Origin: Thermoleophilia bacterium
GTDB taxonomy: Bacteria; Actinomycetota; Thermoleophilia; Gaiellales; JAICJC01
DNA: 12,602 nt
Direction: 5' to 3'
Assembly: GCA_025928435.1 (NCBI GenBank)
Contig: JAICJM010000114.1
Location: forward strand, 1-12,602
In this document: piece by piece, positions 1 through 6,453 of the stretch
Layout of the letters: each line of letters begins with the position of its first letter
Position numbering within the stretch: position 1 is the stretch's first letter
Notes under the pieces: model-generated
What the model was told of the DNA's origin: nothing
The model's input: only the letters and a program-made list of their open reading frames with translations
Database searches by the model: none
Position numbers and translations under genes: made by a program

Positions 1-359
1 CCGAGCCGCAGGAACGCCCGGTCGCCGCCGAGCCGCTCCCACTCGCCGTCGGTGCGCCTGGCGACCGTGAGGCGCATCGTCGCCGACCCGACGTCGATCA
101 CGCCGACGGCCGCCCCCCGCCCGACCACCGGGCCCGCCGCCCGGGCGTCGCGGATCTGGCCCATCAGCTCGATCTGGTCGTCCAGCCGGCGCAGCCGCGA
201 CTGTGCCAGCTCGTTGCGCAGCTCGGCCAGCCGCAGCTGCTCCTCGTGCAGCCGGCCGCCGCGGATCTGGCGCGCCCGCTGCGAGTAGGCGACCGCCGCC
301 AACGCGACGTTCAGCACCCCGAGCAGGATGACGACGGCGTAGTAGGCAGTCGGGGTCAC
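1..359 (-). CDS. Membrane-anchored Ppx/GppA-like phosphatase, N-terminal part
   Basis: This leftward gene is cut by the window edge; 119 codons are visible from a GTG at 359. Residues 7-25 form one hydrophobic membrane segment. Residues about 28-72 are rich in Leu, Glu, Arg and Gln and look like a coiled coil or long helix. After a Gly/Ala-rich linker comes VGVIDVGSATMRL (residues 85-97), then a stretch ending in FLRLG. That pattern matches the first phosphate-binding strand of the Ppx/GppA exopolyphosphatase/pppGpp phosphatase family (actin-like ATPase fold), which hydrolyses polyphosphate or pppGpp. Most members are soluble and start directly with this motif, so the membrane anchor plus helix is unusual. 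The catalytic residues lie outside the window, so the activity is inferred from the N-terminal motif only. The gene diverges from the pyrimidine/hydantoin operon. No strong ribosome binding site is visible before the GTG. Confidence 0.6.
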   Translation of the reverse strand, partial: MTPTAYYAVVILLGVLNVALAAVAYSQRARQIRGGRLHEEQLRLAELRNELAQSRLRRLDDQIELMGQIRDARAAGPVVGRGAAVGVIDVGSATMRLTVARRTDGEWERLGGDRAFLRL

Positions 360-416
360 TATTTGACACGATCTACCCGCAAATCCTCGCGTGGAAACGC
401 GCCGGGCCGGGGCTGC

Positions 417-422
417 TAAAGT
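417..422 (+). promoter_or_regulatory. Possible -10 box of the LLM/carbamoylase/dihydropyrimidinase operon
   Basis: TAAAGT, preceded by TG one base upstream (TGCTAAAGT), resembles an extended -10 element. It lies about 30 bases before the Shine-Dalgarno of the first operon gene. No convincing -35 box is visible (GGAAAC at 393-398 is 18 bases upstream). The call rests on motif shape and position alone. Confidence 0.35.
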
Positions 423-453
423 CGGCGCGGGCGGCCGAGGCGTGCCGCGCATC

Positions 454-460
454 AGGAGGT
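454..460 (+). promoter_or_regulatory. Shine-Dalgarno that fixes an ATC start
   Basis: AGGAGGT is a full-strength ribosome binding site. Six bases separate it from ATC at 467, which is where the family's Met-Glu-Phe-Gly N-terminus would begin. No ATG, GTG or TTG in this frame lies between position 392 and GTG 605. The site therefore argues that ATC is the initiation codon. Confidence 0.75.
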
Positions 461-466
461 CTCCCG

Positions 467-1471
467 ATCGAGTTCGGCGTCACGATCCTTCCCGACCCAC
501 CGTGCTCCCGGTTCGTCGAGCTCGTCCAGCTCGCCGAGGAGTGCGGGTTCGACTGGGCCTACACGTACGACTCGCACGTCCTGTGGCAGGAGGGATGCGT
601 CCTCGTGACCGCCGCGGCCGTGCAGACCGACCGGATCGGGCTCGGCTTCTGCGTCACGAACCCGGGCACGCGCGATCCGACCGTCACCGCGAGCTTCCAC
701 GCCACCCTGAACACGATCGTCCCGGGCCGCGTCGTCGTGATGATTGGACGGGGCGACTCGGCCCGCCGCACGATCGGCCTCAACCCGGTGAAGATCCAGG
801 AGTTCGAGGCCGCGACGGGGCTGATCCGCGACATGGCGAACGGCCGCCCGGTGACCTGGAACGGCAAGGAGTTCGTGCTCGAGTGGGCGCAGAACCAGCC
901 GCAGATCCCGGTCTGGGTGGCCGGGTACGGCCCGCGCGCGCTCGCGGTCGCCGGCCGCCAGGCCGACGGGGTCGTGATCCAGCTCGCCGACCCCGACATC
1001 ATCGACTGGATCATCGGGCAGGCCCGGGATGCGGCCGAGGCGGGGGGACGGGCGCCGCTCGAGCTCTCTCCCGTCGTCTGCGCGCCCGTCTCGATCGGCG
1101 ACGACATCGCCGTGGCCCGCGACGCGGTGCGGTGGTTCCCGGCGATGGTCTCGAACCATGTGGTCGACCTGCTGAAGCGCTACGACCAGTCGATGCTGCC
1201 GGAGAGCCTGACGAGCTACCTCGCCCGGCGCGAGTTCTACGACTACGCCGACCACAGCCGCCAGGGCGCGAAGCACGGCGAGTTCGTGGACGACGAGACC
1301 TGTGACCGGTTCTGCATCCTCGGCACGGTCGAGGATCACATCGCGAAGCTGCGCGAGCTCGAGGCACACGGCGTGGAGCAGTTCAACATCTACCTCATGA
1401 CCGGCAACCACGAGGGCATCCTGCGCGCGTACGGCGAGCACATCATCCCGCTCTTCAAGGACGGCGCCTGA
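467..1471 (+). CDS. LLM-class F420-dependent oxidoreductase (TIGR03842-like), ATC start
   Basis: The 334-residue product is a luciferase-like (TIM-barrel) oxidoreductase expected to use coenzyme F420 or flavin. It closely resembles the TIGR03842 family: EFGVTILPDPP at the N-terminus, YDSHVLWQEG, CVTNPGTRDPTVTASF, the GRGDSA segment, VWVAGYGPRALAVAG, QLADPD and DRFCILGTVEDHIAKLREL near the C-terminus. The first ATG/GTG/TTG in frame is GTG 605, but starting there would remove the first beta-strand and the DSHVLWQE motif. The perfect Shine-Dalgarno at 454-460 and the family alignment place the start at ATC 467. The gene leads an operon with a carbamoylase, a dihydropyrimidinase and a PRPP synthetase, and its TGA is two bases from the next ATG. 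The substrate is not known for this family. By context it may act on a pyrimidine, hydantoin or a related N-heterocycle. Classification is secure; substrate is inference. Confidence 0.87.
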   Translation: MEFGVTILPDPPCSRFVELVQLAEECGFDWAYTYDSHVLWQEGCVLVTAAAVQTDRIGLGFCVTNPGTRDPTVTASFHATLNTIVPGRVVVMIGRGDSARRTIGLNPVKIQEFEAATGLIRDMANGRPVTWNGKEFVLEWAQNQPQIPVWVAGYGPRALAVAGRQADGVVIQLADPDIIDWIIGQARDAAEAGGRAPLELSPVVCAPVSIGDDIAVARDAVRWFPAMVSNHVVDLLKRYDQSMLPESLTSYLARREFYDYADHSRQGAKHGEFVDDETCDRFCILGTVEDHIAKLRELEAHGVEQFNIYLMTGNHEGILRAYGEHIIPLFKDGA

Positions 1472-1473
1472 CG

Positions 1474-2709
1474 ATGGAGCTCGCCGTCCGGCCCGACCGC
1501 GCGATCGCCGACCTGCGGGCGCTCGCCGACCTCACCGGCGGCCCGGGCGGCGCGCGCCGGCTGTGCTGGACGTCGGAGTGGGTGAACGCGCGCGGCTTCC
1601 TGCGCGAGCGGCTGGGCGAGCTGCCCGTGGCCGTCGACGTCGACGAGGCCGGCAACCTGTGGGCGCGCCTGGAGGGCGCGCGGCCGGAGACCGTCGTCAT
1701 CGGCTCGCATGTCGACTCGGTGCCGAGCGGCGGCTGGCTCGACGGCGCCCTGGGCGTGTTCGCCGCGCTCGAGGCGCTGCGGACGATCGCCGAGGCGGGG
1801 ACGCCGCCGTGCACGGTGTCGCTGATCGACTTCGCCGACGAGGAGGGCGCGCGCTTCGGCCGCAGCCTGTTCGGGTCGTCGTGGCTGAGCGGCAGCATCA
1901 GGGCCGAGGACGTGCGCGACCTCCGCGATGCCTCCGGCGACCGCCTCGGTGACGTCGTCGCCGAGCACGGCGTCGACCTCGACCGCGCCGGGGCGGCCGC
2001 GAGCCGCCTGGCCGACGTGCGCGCGTATCTCGAGCTGCACATCGAGCAGGGCCCGGTGCTCGAGAACGCCGGCCTCGCGGTCGGGGCGGTGCTCGGCACC
2101 TTCGGGGTCGAGCGGCATCGCATCGTCTTCTCGGGCCAGGCGGCCCACTCCGGATCGACCCCGATGCCGGTCCGGCGCGACTCGTTCCTGGCGGCGTCGC
2201 GGTTCGCGCTCGCGGCCCGCGACGGGGCCGTCCGCCACAACGGCGTGGCCACCGTCGGCGCCGCCGAGTGCACGCCGGGCGTCGCGACTGTCATCCCCGG
2301 CACGACGACGATTCTCCTCGACCAGCGCCACCTCGACGCCGGCGAGCTCGCCGCCATGCTCGCGGAGGCCCGCGCGAGCTCCGACGAGGCCGCGGCCGCC
2401 GAGAAGTGCACGGTCGAGTGGGAGCGGATCTGGCAGATCGAGCCCATCCCGTTCGACGGGGATCTGATCGCGGCCGCGCGCCGCGCCTGTCACGCGGTCA
2501 GCGGGACGGACTACGCCCTGCCGTCGGGGCCGCTCCACGACGCGGCGGAGATGGCGCGCCTCGTCCCGACGGTGATGCTCTTCTCCTCGTCCACGAACGG
2601 CATCAGCCACGCGAAGGAGGAGGACACGCCGGTCGAGCATCTCGAGCTCGCCATCCGGGCCTACGCGCAGACCGTCGGGCACGCGATCGACCTGGTCGCG
2701 GCGGGCTAG
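1474..2709 (+). CDS. M20 N-carbamoyl-amino-acid hydrolase / beta-ureidopropionase family
   Basis: This 411-residue protein belongs to the hydantoinase/carbamoylase branch of M20 metallopeptidases, which cleave N-carbamoyl groups to an amino acid, ammonia and CO2. Members are beta-ureidopropionase, L-carbamoylase and allantoate amidohydrolase. Di-zinc ligands are visible in order: His79 in GSHVDS, Asp90 in GGWLDG, Glu123/Glu124 in ADEEGARFG, His189 in LELHIEQGP, and His379 in ISHAKEED. The dimerisation domain carries the conserved GQAAHSGSTPM (residues 221-231). Length is normal and no key residue is missing. The ATG is two bases after the upstream stop, and the neighbour downstream is a dihydropyrimidinase. 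That makes N-carbamoyl-beta-alanine or another N-carbamoyl amino acid the likely substrate. Allantoate is less likely, because the partner enzyme is of dihydropyrimidinase rather than allantoinase type. Confidence 0.9.
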   Translation: MELAVRPDRAIADLRALADLTGGPGGARRLCWTSEWVNARGFLRERLGELPVAVDVDEAGNLWARLEGARPETVVIGSHVDSVPSGGWLDGALGVFAALEALRTIAEAGTPPCTVSLIDFADEEGARFGRSLFGSSWLSGSIRAEDVRDLRDASGDRLGDVVAEHGVDLDRAGAAASRLADVRAYLELHIEQGPVLENAGLAVGAVLGTFGVERHRIVFSGQAAHSGSTPMPVRRDSFLAASRFALAARDGAVRHNGVATVGAAECTPGVATVIPGTTTILLDQRHLDAGELAAMLAEARASSDEAAAAEKCTVEWERIWQIEPIPFDGDLIAAARRACHAVSGTDYALPSGPLHDAAEMARLVPTVMLFSSSTNGISHAKEEDTPVEHLELAIRAYAQTVGHAIDLVAAG

Positions 2710-2720
2710 CCAGGAGAGGA

Positions 2721-4109
2721 ATGGCAATGAGGAAGATCATCAGGGGCGGGACGGTCGTCAACGCGTCGGGGTCGTTCGACGCCGACGTGCTGATCGACGG
2801 CGAGATCATCGCCGGGGTCGGAAGCTTCGACAGCGTCGACGCGGACGTGATCGACGCGGCCGGGTGCTTCGTGCTGCCGGGGGCGATCGACAACCACACG
2901 CACATGTCCATGCCGTTCGGCGGCACCCACAGCTCGGACGACTACGACACGGGCACCCAGGCCGCCGCCGCGGGCGGCACGACCTGCATCGTCGACTTCG
3001 CCCTGCAGATGCACCCGAACGGGCTGCGCAGCTCGCTCGAGGAGTGGATGGGCCGCGCGGAGGGCGCCGCGCACGTCGACTACGGCTTCCACATGGCGAT
3101 CACGAACGCCGACGAGGCGACGATCGCCGACATGCGCACGATGGTCGACGAGGGCGTCACGAGCTTCAAGGTGTTCATGGCCTACCCGAACGTGCTGATG
3201 GTGAGCGACGACCAGTTCCTGGCGGTGCTCGAGCACGCGCGGGAGCTCGGGGCGCTCGTGATGGTGCACTGCGAGAACGGCTTCGCCATCCAGCACCTCG
3301 TGAACAAGGCGCTCGCGAACGGCCAGACCGATCCCATCCACCACGCGCTCACCCGTCCCGAGACGATGGAGGCCGAGGCGACCGGGCGCGCGATACGGCT
3401 GGCCGAGTTCGCCGGAACGCCGCTCTTCGTCGTGCACGTGTCCTGCCGCGACGCCGCGGAGCAGATCATCCAGGCGCGCAGCCGCGGCGTGGCCGCCTAC
3501 GGCGAGACCTGCATCCAGTACCTCTTCAACTCGATCGACGACCTGCGCCGCCCGGACTTCGTCGGCGCGCGCTACGTGTGCTCGCCGCCCCTGCGCGACG
3601 CCGAGAACCAGCCGTTCCTGTGGAACGCGCTGCGCTTCGACCACCTGCAGAGCATCTCGACCGATCACTGCCCGTTCACCGACGAGCAGAAGCGGCTCGG
3701 CCTCGGCGACTTCTCGAAGATCCCGAACGGCCTCGCCGCCATCCAGCACCGCCTCCCGATGATGTGGGAGCACGGGGTGCGCGAGGGCCGGCTCTCGATG
3801 ACCCGCGTCGTCGACATCACCTCGACCGCCATCGCCAAGATGTTCGGGCTCTACCCGCGCAAGGGCGTCATCGACGTCGGCGCCGATGCCGACATCGTCG
3901 TCTTCGACCCGAACCGCCGGCACGTCTTCGGGACGGACACCTCGTTCATGAACGTCGACTACGACATCTACGAGGGCCACGAGCTCGCCGGCTCGCCGCG
4001 GATGACGCTCTCGCGCGGGACGGTGGTGTTCGACGACGGAAAGATCGTCACGAAGCCGGGTCACGGCCGGTTCGTGCGCCGGAGCCTCTTCGACCCGCTC
4101 GCGGTCTAG
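2721..4109 (+). CDS. Dihydropyrimidinase / D-hydantoinase
   Basis: The 462-residue amidohydrolase-superfamily enzyme opens the dihydropyrimidine or hydantoin ring to an N-carbamoyl amino acid. Metal ligands are present: His59 and His61 (DNHTHM), the lysine that becomes carboxylated, Lys150 (TSFKVFMAYP), His183 (VHCENG), His239 (VVHVSC) and Asp315 (STDHCPF). Tyr155 in MAYP is the family's substrate-contact tyrosine. The N-terminal strands (RKIIRGGTVVNA) and the C-terminal closing strands are complete and length is normal. Two ATGs compete, 2721 and 2727. AGGAG at 2712-2716 is four bases from the first and ten from the second, and I chose the first. The open frame extends further upstream, but only as a shadow of the carbamoylase gene. 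The preceding gene would process its product, so the pair forms steps two and three of reductive pyrimidine degradation. Confidence 0.92.
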   Translation: MAMRKIIRGGTVVNASGSFDADVLIDGEIIAGVGSFDSVDADVIDAAGCFVLPGAIDNHTHMSMPFGGTHSSDDYDTGTQAAAAGGTTCIVDFALQMHPNGLRSSLEEWMGRAEGAAHVDYGFHMAITNADEATIADMRTMVDEGVTSFKVFMAYPNVLMVSDDQFLAVLEHARELGALVMVHCENGFAIQHLVNKALANGQTDPIHHALTRPETMEAEATGRAIRLAEFAGTPLFVVHVSCRDAAEQIIQARSRGVAAYGETCIQYLFNSIDDLRRPDFVGARYVCSPPLRDAENQPFLWNALRFDHLQSISTDHCPFTDEQKRLGLGDFSKIPNGLAAIQHRLPMMWEHGVREGRLSMTRVVDITSTAIAKMFGLYPRKGVIDVGADADIVVFDPNRRHVFGTDTSFMNVDYDIYEGHELAGSPRMTLSRGTVVFDDGKIVTKPGHGRFVRRSLFDPLAV

Positions 4110-4115
4110 GCAGCG

Positions 4116-5126
4116 ATGAGCAGATGGAGCTGGCTCCCGCGCCTCCGGCGCCCGGCACCGGCCGCGCCGGAGGACGAGCCGCTCGTCTTCGCCGGCTCGG
4201 CCAGCCCGAAGCTGACTGCGGCCATCTGCCGCGACCTGGGCGTGGACGTCGGCCGCGGCGAGGTGCTGCGCTTCTCCGAGGGCACCCTGTTCGTCCGGGT
4301 GCTCCAGAACGTGCGCGGGCGGCGCGTCTTCCTGGTGCAGTCGACGGTCTTCCCGACGAACGACCACTTCATGGAGCTGCTCTTCTGGATCGACGCGTTC
4401 AAGCGCGCGAGCGCCGAGTCGGTCACGGCGCTCATCCCCTACTTCGCCTACGGCAAGGGCGACAAGAAAGACGAGCCGCGGGTGTCGATCCGCGCCCGCG
4501 TGTGCGCCGACGCGATCGAGGGCGCCGGCGCCGACCGGGTCGTGACCCTCGACCTGCACGCGCCCCAGATGCAGGGGTTCTTCCGGGTGCCGGTGGACGA
4601 CCTCTACGCCGCCGACCGGCTCTGCAGCGCGCTCCGGCGCGAACTGCCCGAGCGGCCGGTGATCGTCTCGCCCGACGCCGGATTCGCCAAGAAGGCGCGC
4701 GCCTACGCGGATCGCCTGGGCGCGCCGCTCGCGATCGCCGACAAGACCCGCACAGGCCACGACGAGCGCACCGAGAAGGTGAGCCTGATCGGCGACGTGG
4801 CCGGGCGCGACGCGATCATCGTCGACGACTTCACCGTCTCGGGCGGCACGCTGATCGAGGCGGCCGAGGAGCTCCAGCGCAACGGCGCCCGGTCGGTCAT
4901 CGCCGCGATCACGCACGCCGTCTTCTCGCCCGGGACGGCCGCGCGGCTCGAGGCGAGCCCGATCCAGCGCCTCTTCGTCACCGACACGATCGAGACCCAG
5001 CCCGAGCCGCTCGGCTGGCGGGTCGAGGTGGTGTCGGTCGCGCCGCTCTTCGCCGAGGCGATCCGCCGGATCCACCGCCGGGAGAGCATCTCGAGCCTCT
5101 TCAACGGCGGGTCGGACGGGGCCTAG
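4116..5126 (+). CDS. Divergent PRPP synthetase (ribose-phosphate pyrophosphokinase)
   Basis: The 336-residue protein has the two phosphoribosyltransferase-like domains of PRPP synthetases, which make PRPP from ribose 5-phosphate and ATP. Visible landmarks are LVFAGSASPKLTAAIC (residues 23-38), PYFAYGKGDKKDEPRVSI (108-125) as the ATP loop, TLDLHAPQMQGFF (144-156), VSPDAGFAKKARAYA (184-198) and the PRPP loop IVDDFTVSGGTL (235-246). Several positions differ from classical Prs: the ATP loop reads KGDKKDE rather than ARQDRK, and the ribose-phosphate loop has Val241 where DDxxDTxGT enzymes carry an Asp. A basic, Pro-rich extension of about 20 residues precedes the domain. The start is six bases after the dihydropyrimidinase stop with only a weak binding site, so it is probably translationally coupled. 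Family membership is clear. The variant loops suggest a specialised subgroup, not the housekeeping enzyme, and its role beside pyrimidine breakdown is unknown. Confidence 0.85.
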   Translation: MSRWSWLPRLRRPAPAAPEDEPLVFAGSASPKLTAAICRDLGVDVGRGEVLRFSEGTLFVRVLQNVRGRRVFLVQSTVFPTNDHFMELLFWIDAFKRASAESVTALIPYFAYGKGDKKDEPRVSIRARVCADAIEGAGADRVVTLDLHAPQMQGFFRVPVDDLYAADRLCSALRRELPERPVIVSPDAGFAKKARAYADRLGAPLAIADKTRTGHDERTEKVSLIGDVAGRDAIIVDDFTVSGGTLIEAAEELQRNGARSVIAAITHAVFSPGTAARLEASPIQRLFVTDTIETQPEPLGWRVEVVSVAPLFAEAIRRIHRRESISSLFNGGSDGA

Positions 5127-5644
5127 TCGCTCGGCGATCCGCGCCGGACGATGGCGGCCACCTGGTCGACCACCGCGTCGAACCGCTGTCCGCTGTCGAT
5201 GGTGATCGGCGGATCGCGCCAGGCCTCGTACGTGCGGGCGCGGGCCTGCACCCCTTCCCAGGTCGGTTCGGATTGATGGGACAGACCCCGCGTCCGCCCC
5301 GAGAGCCGCCGCCGATGCTCGCGTTCATGCGGAGGAGTCAGGAGCACGAACACCACCCGCGCGGAGGCCACATCCGCCGCGCGGCGCCATGTGTCGCGCG
5401 CGGCCTCGCTGTCGTTGACGGCGTCCACGATCACGGCATGGCCCAGCCGGAGGTTCTCCGCGGCGGCCGCGGCCACGGCCTCGTACGCGGCGACGCCGGT
5501 GGACGGGTCGTACGGAAGGCCGGCGCCGAGCAGGGCGTCCTCGACCTCGTCGACGGGCAGCCACACCGCGCCGCACCGCCGGGCCACCGCTTCGCCGACC
5601 GACGACTTCCCGGTCCCCGACAATCCGGAGAGCGCGATCAACAC
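5123..5644 (-). CDS. P-loop kinase-like AAA protein
   Basis: This 173-residue protein is a small nucleoside/chloramphenicol-kinase-like P-loop NTPase. The Walker A motif GLSGTGKSS (residues 7-15) opens the protein. VDEVEDALLG (31-40) and VIVDAVND (71-78) supply the acidic residues expected near magnesium and the phosphate acceptor. An Arg-rich stretch around 107-119 looks like the lid. It has the single compact domain of small-molecule kinases and zeta-toxin-like proteins. No antitoxin partner is recognisable beside it, and the substrate cannot be read from the sequence. The start is GTG 5644, with TTG next to it as an alternative. No Shine-Dalgarno is seen, but TACCGT lies seven bases upstream inside an 18-bp palindrome. 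Its TAG shares the palindromic CTAG at 5123-5126 with the TAG of the convergent PRPP synthetase gene. Confidence 0.75.
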   Translation of the reverse strand: MLIALSGLSGTGKSSVGEAVARRCGAVWLPVDEVEDALLGAGLPYDPSTGVAAYEAVAAAAAENLRLGHAVIVDAVNDSEAARDTWRRAADVASARVVFVLLTPPHEREHRRRLSGRTRGLSHQSEPTWEGVQARARTYEAWRDPPITIDSGQRFDAVVDQVAAIVRRGSPSD

Positions 5645-5648
5645 CGCC

Positions 5649-5666
5649 GAGACGGTACACCGTCTC
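5649..5666. promoter_or_regulatory. 18-bp operator-like palindrome before the kinase gene
   Basis: GAGACGGT-AC-ACCGTCTC has two perfect 8-bp arms around a 2-base spacer and ends five bases before the kinase GTG. Read leftward, it contains TACCGT (5657 to 5652), a plausible -10 hexamer seven bases from the start codon. A bound repressor would therefore cover the promoter. It lacks a loop of useful length and a T-run, so it is a poor terminator. Confidence 0.5.
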
Positions 5667-5680
5667 CCGAGCGGCGGCCT

Positions 5681-5953
5681 TTACCCCGGGTCGCGGTGCA
5701 CGCCGCGCTGAAGCGCCCGTCCCAGGTCGGCGATGTGTGAGCCCGTGCCGTCGAGGCTGCGGCGGACGCGCCGCAGCGAGTCGCCGAGCGCGATGAGGCC
5801 GGGCGAGGCGGCGTGGAACGTGTCGCGGAGATCGTCGAGCGCGTCGTGCACCCGGTAGGCGTCGTCGCGGAGGCGGCGCAGAGCCTGCACGGTCGTCGGA
5901 GGCCGGCGGCGCCGCAGCACGATGCTCCCGATGTGGGTCCCGCGACGGCGCAC
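5681..5953 (-). CDS. Small hypothetical helical protein
   Basis: This 90-residue protein reads from GTG 5953 to TAA at 5683-5681. I do not recognise it. Third codon positions in this frame are almost all G or C, as in the surrounding genes, which supports real coding. The N-terminus is basic (RRRGTHIG, then LRRRRPP). The middle (residues about 25-65) is a charged, heptad-like helical region with alternating Leu/Val and Arg/Asp, containing LRRLRDDAYRVHDALDDLRD. The C-terminus is short and charged. There is no signal peptide or membrane segment. The start lies six bases beyond the stop codon of the upstream leftward gene, so the two are probably co-transcribed, and the kinase gene follows 36 bases later. 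The start is uncertain, because the frame stays open upstream as a shadow of the neighbour and no strong binding site is visible. Confidence 0.5.
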   Translation of the reverse strand: MRRRGTHIGSIVLRRRRPPTTVQALRRLRDDAYRVHDALDDLRDTFHAASPGLIALGDSLRRVRRSLDGTGSHIADLGRALQRGVHRDPG

Positions 5954-5958
5954 GCGGA

Positions 5959-6387
5959 TCAGCGGAGGTCGGCCAGCGGTACCAGGCGACCGCCGCCGAG
6001 CCGGTTCCAGCGCACCGCGGCCGCGAGCATGTCGCCGACGGCGAACTCGATCAGGTAACGCCACCCGAACGCGAGCCGGTGCAGGTCGGCCGACGCGGGG
6101 TTGCAGTTGCGGAACGGGTGCGGCCACTCGAGGTCGACGAGCCGCGCGATCCTCTCCTCCAGGAGCTCCGGCGTGGTCGGATCGACGCCGCGGCCCTCGA
6201 GCCAGTCGCGCGCGTGCTCCAGCGCGGCGCCCGCAAGCAGGCCCGCGTTGCCGCGCCGGCACACGACCGGGATCGACAGGTACTGGACGTCACGGTGCAC
6301 GAAGCGCGGGCCGCCCAGCCGGTAGGCGAGGGCCTCGATGCCGCTGGGTGCCGTCAGTCTGGACGGCAGATGTCCATCGTGTCTCAA
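5959..6387 (-). CDS. Hypothetical protein, family not recognised
   Basis: The 142-residue product reads from TTG 6387 to TGA at 5961-5959. I do not recognise the family. The sequence is a mixed alpha/beta composition with an aromatic-rich middle and end (FVHRDVQYLSIPVV, LVDLEWPHPFRNCNP, LAFGWRYLIEFAVGDMLAAA). It contains the possible polar cluster HRDVQY and the HPFRNCNP segment, and C-terminal VRWNRLGGGRLVPLADLR. There is no signal peptide. The hydrophobic stretch around 113-125 is too interrupted to be a confident membrane helix. TTG 6387 is preferred because GAGGA sits four bases upstream; TTG 6420 would add eleven residues. The open frame continues far upstream but there it runs antisense to the MBL gene and becomes Arg/Pro-rich, typical of a shadow. 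It is the first gene of a leftward set with the 90-residue protein and the kinase. Confidence 0.6.
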   Translation of the reverse strand: MRHDGHLPSRLTAPSGIEALAYRLGGPRFVHRDVQYLSIPVVCRRGNAGLLAGAALEHARDWLEGRGVDPTTPELLEERIARLVDLEWPHPFRNCNPASADLHRLAFGWRYLIEFAVGDMLAAAVRWNRLGGGRLVPLADLR

Positions 6388-6453
6388 CCGGTCCTCGTAC
6401 GTCGGCGGGTGGCCGCGCAAGATACCGGTTTCCGGCCGCCCGCGCCTGTCTCG

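Noticed and set aside
452..1441. Leftward open frame opposite the LLM oxidoreductase
   Set aside because: It has no recognisable motif, and the rightward frame carries the full family pattern.
2268..2720. Upstream extension of the dihydropyrimidinase frame
   Set aside because: The extension lies within the carbamoylase gene, has shadow-type composition, and the family N-terminus begins at 2721-2727.
2706..5075. Very long leftward open frame opposite the dihydropyrimidinase and PRPP synthetase genes
   Set aside because: It is a high-GC antisense shadow: Arg/His/Asp/Val-rich with no domain, while both opposite-strand genes have complete catalytic motifs.
5649..5666. Palindrome as a rho-independent terminator
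   Set aside because: The two-base spacer cannot form a normal loop and no T-run follows; operator geometry fits better.
2864..5740. Very long rightward open frame spanning the dihydropyrimidinase, PRPP synthetase and kinase regions
   Set aside because: The translation is Arg/Ala/Pro low-complexity sequence, out of frame with well-supported genes on both strands.
5954..6262. Upstream extension of the 90-residue protein
   Set aside because: The extension overlaps the 142-residue gene in another frame and reads as Arg/Ala/Pro shadow sequence.
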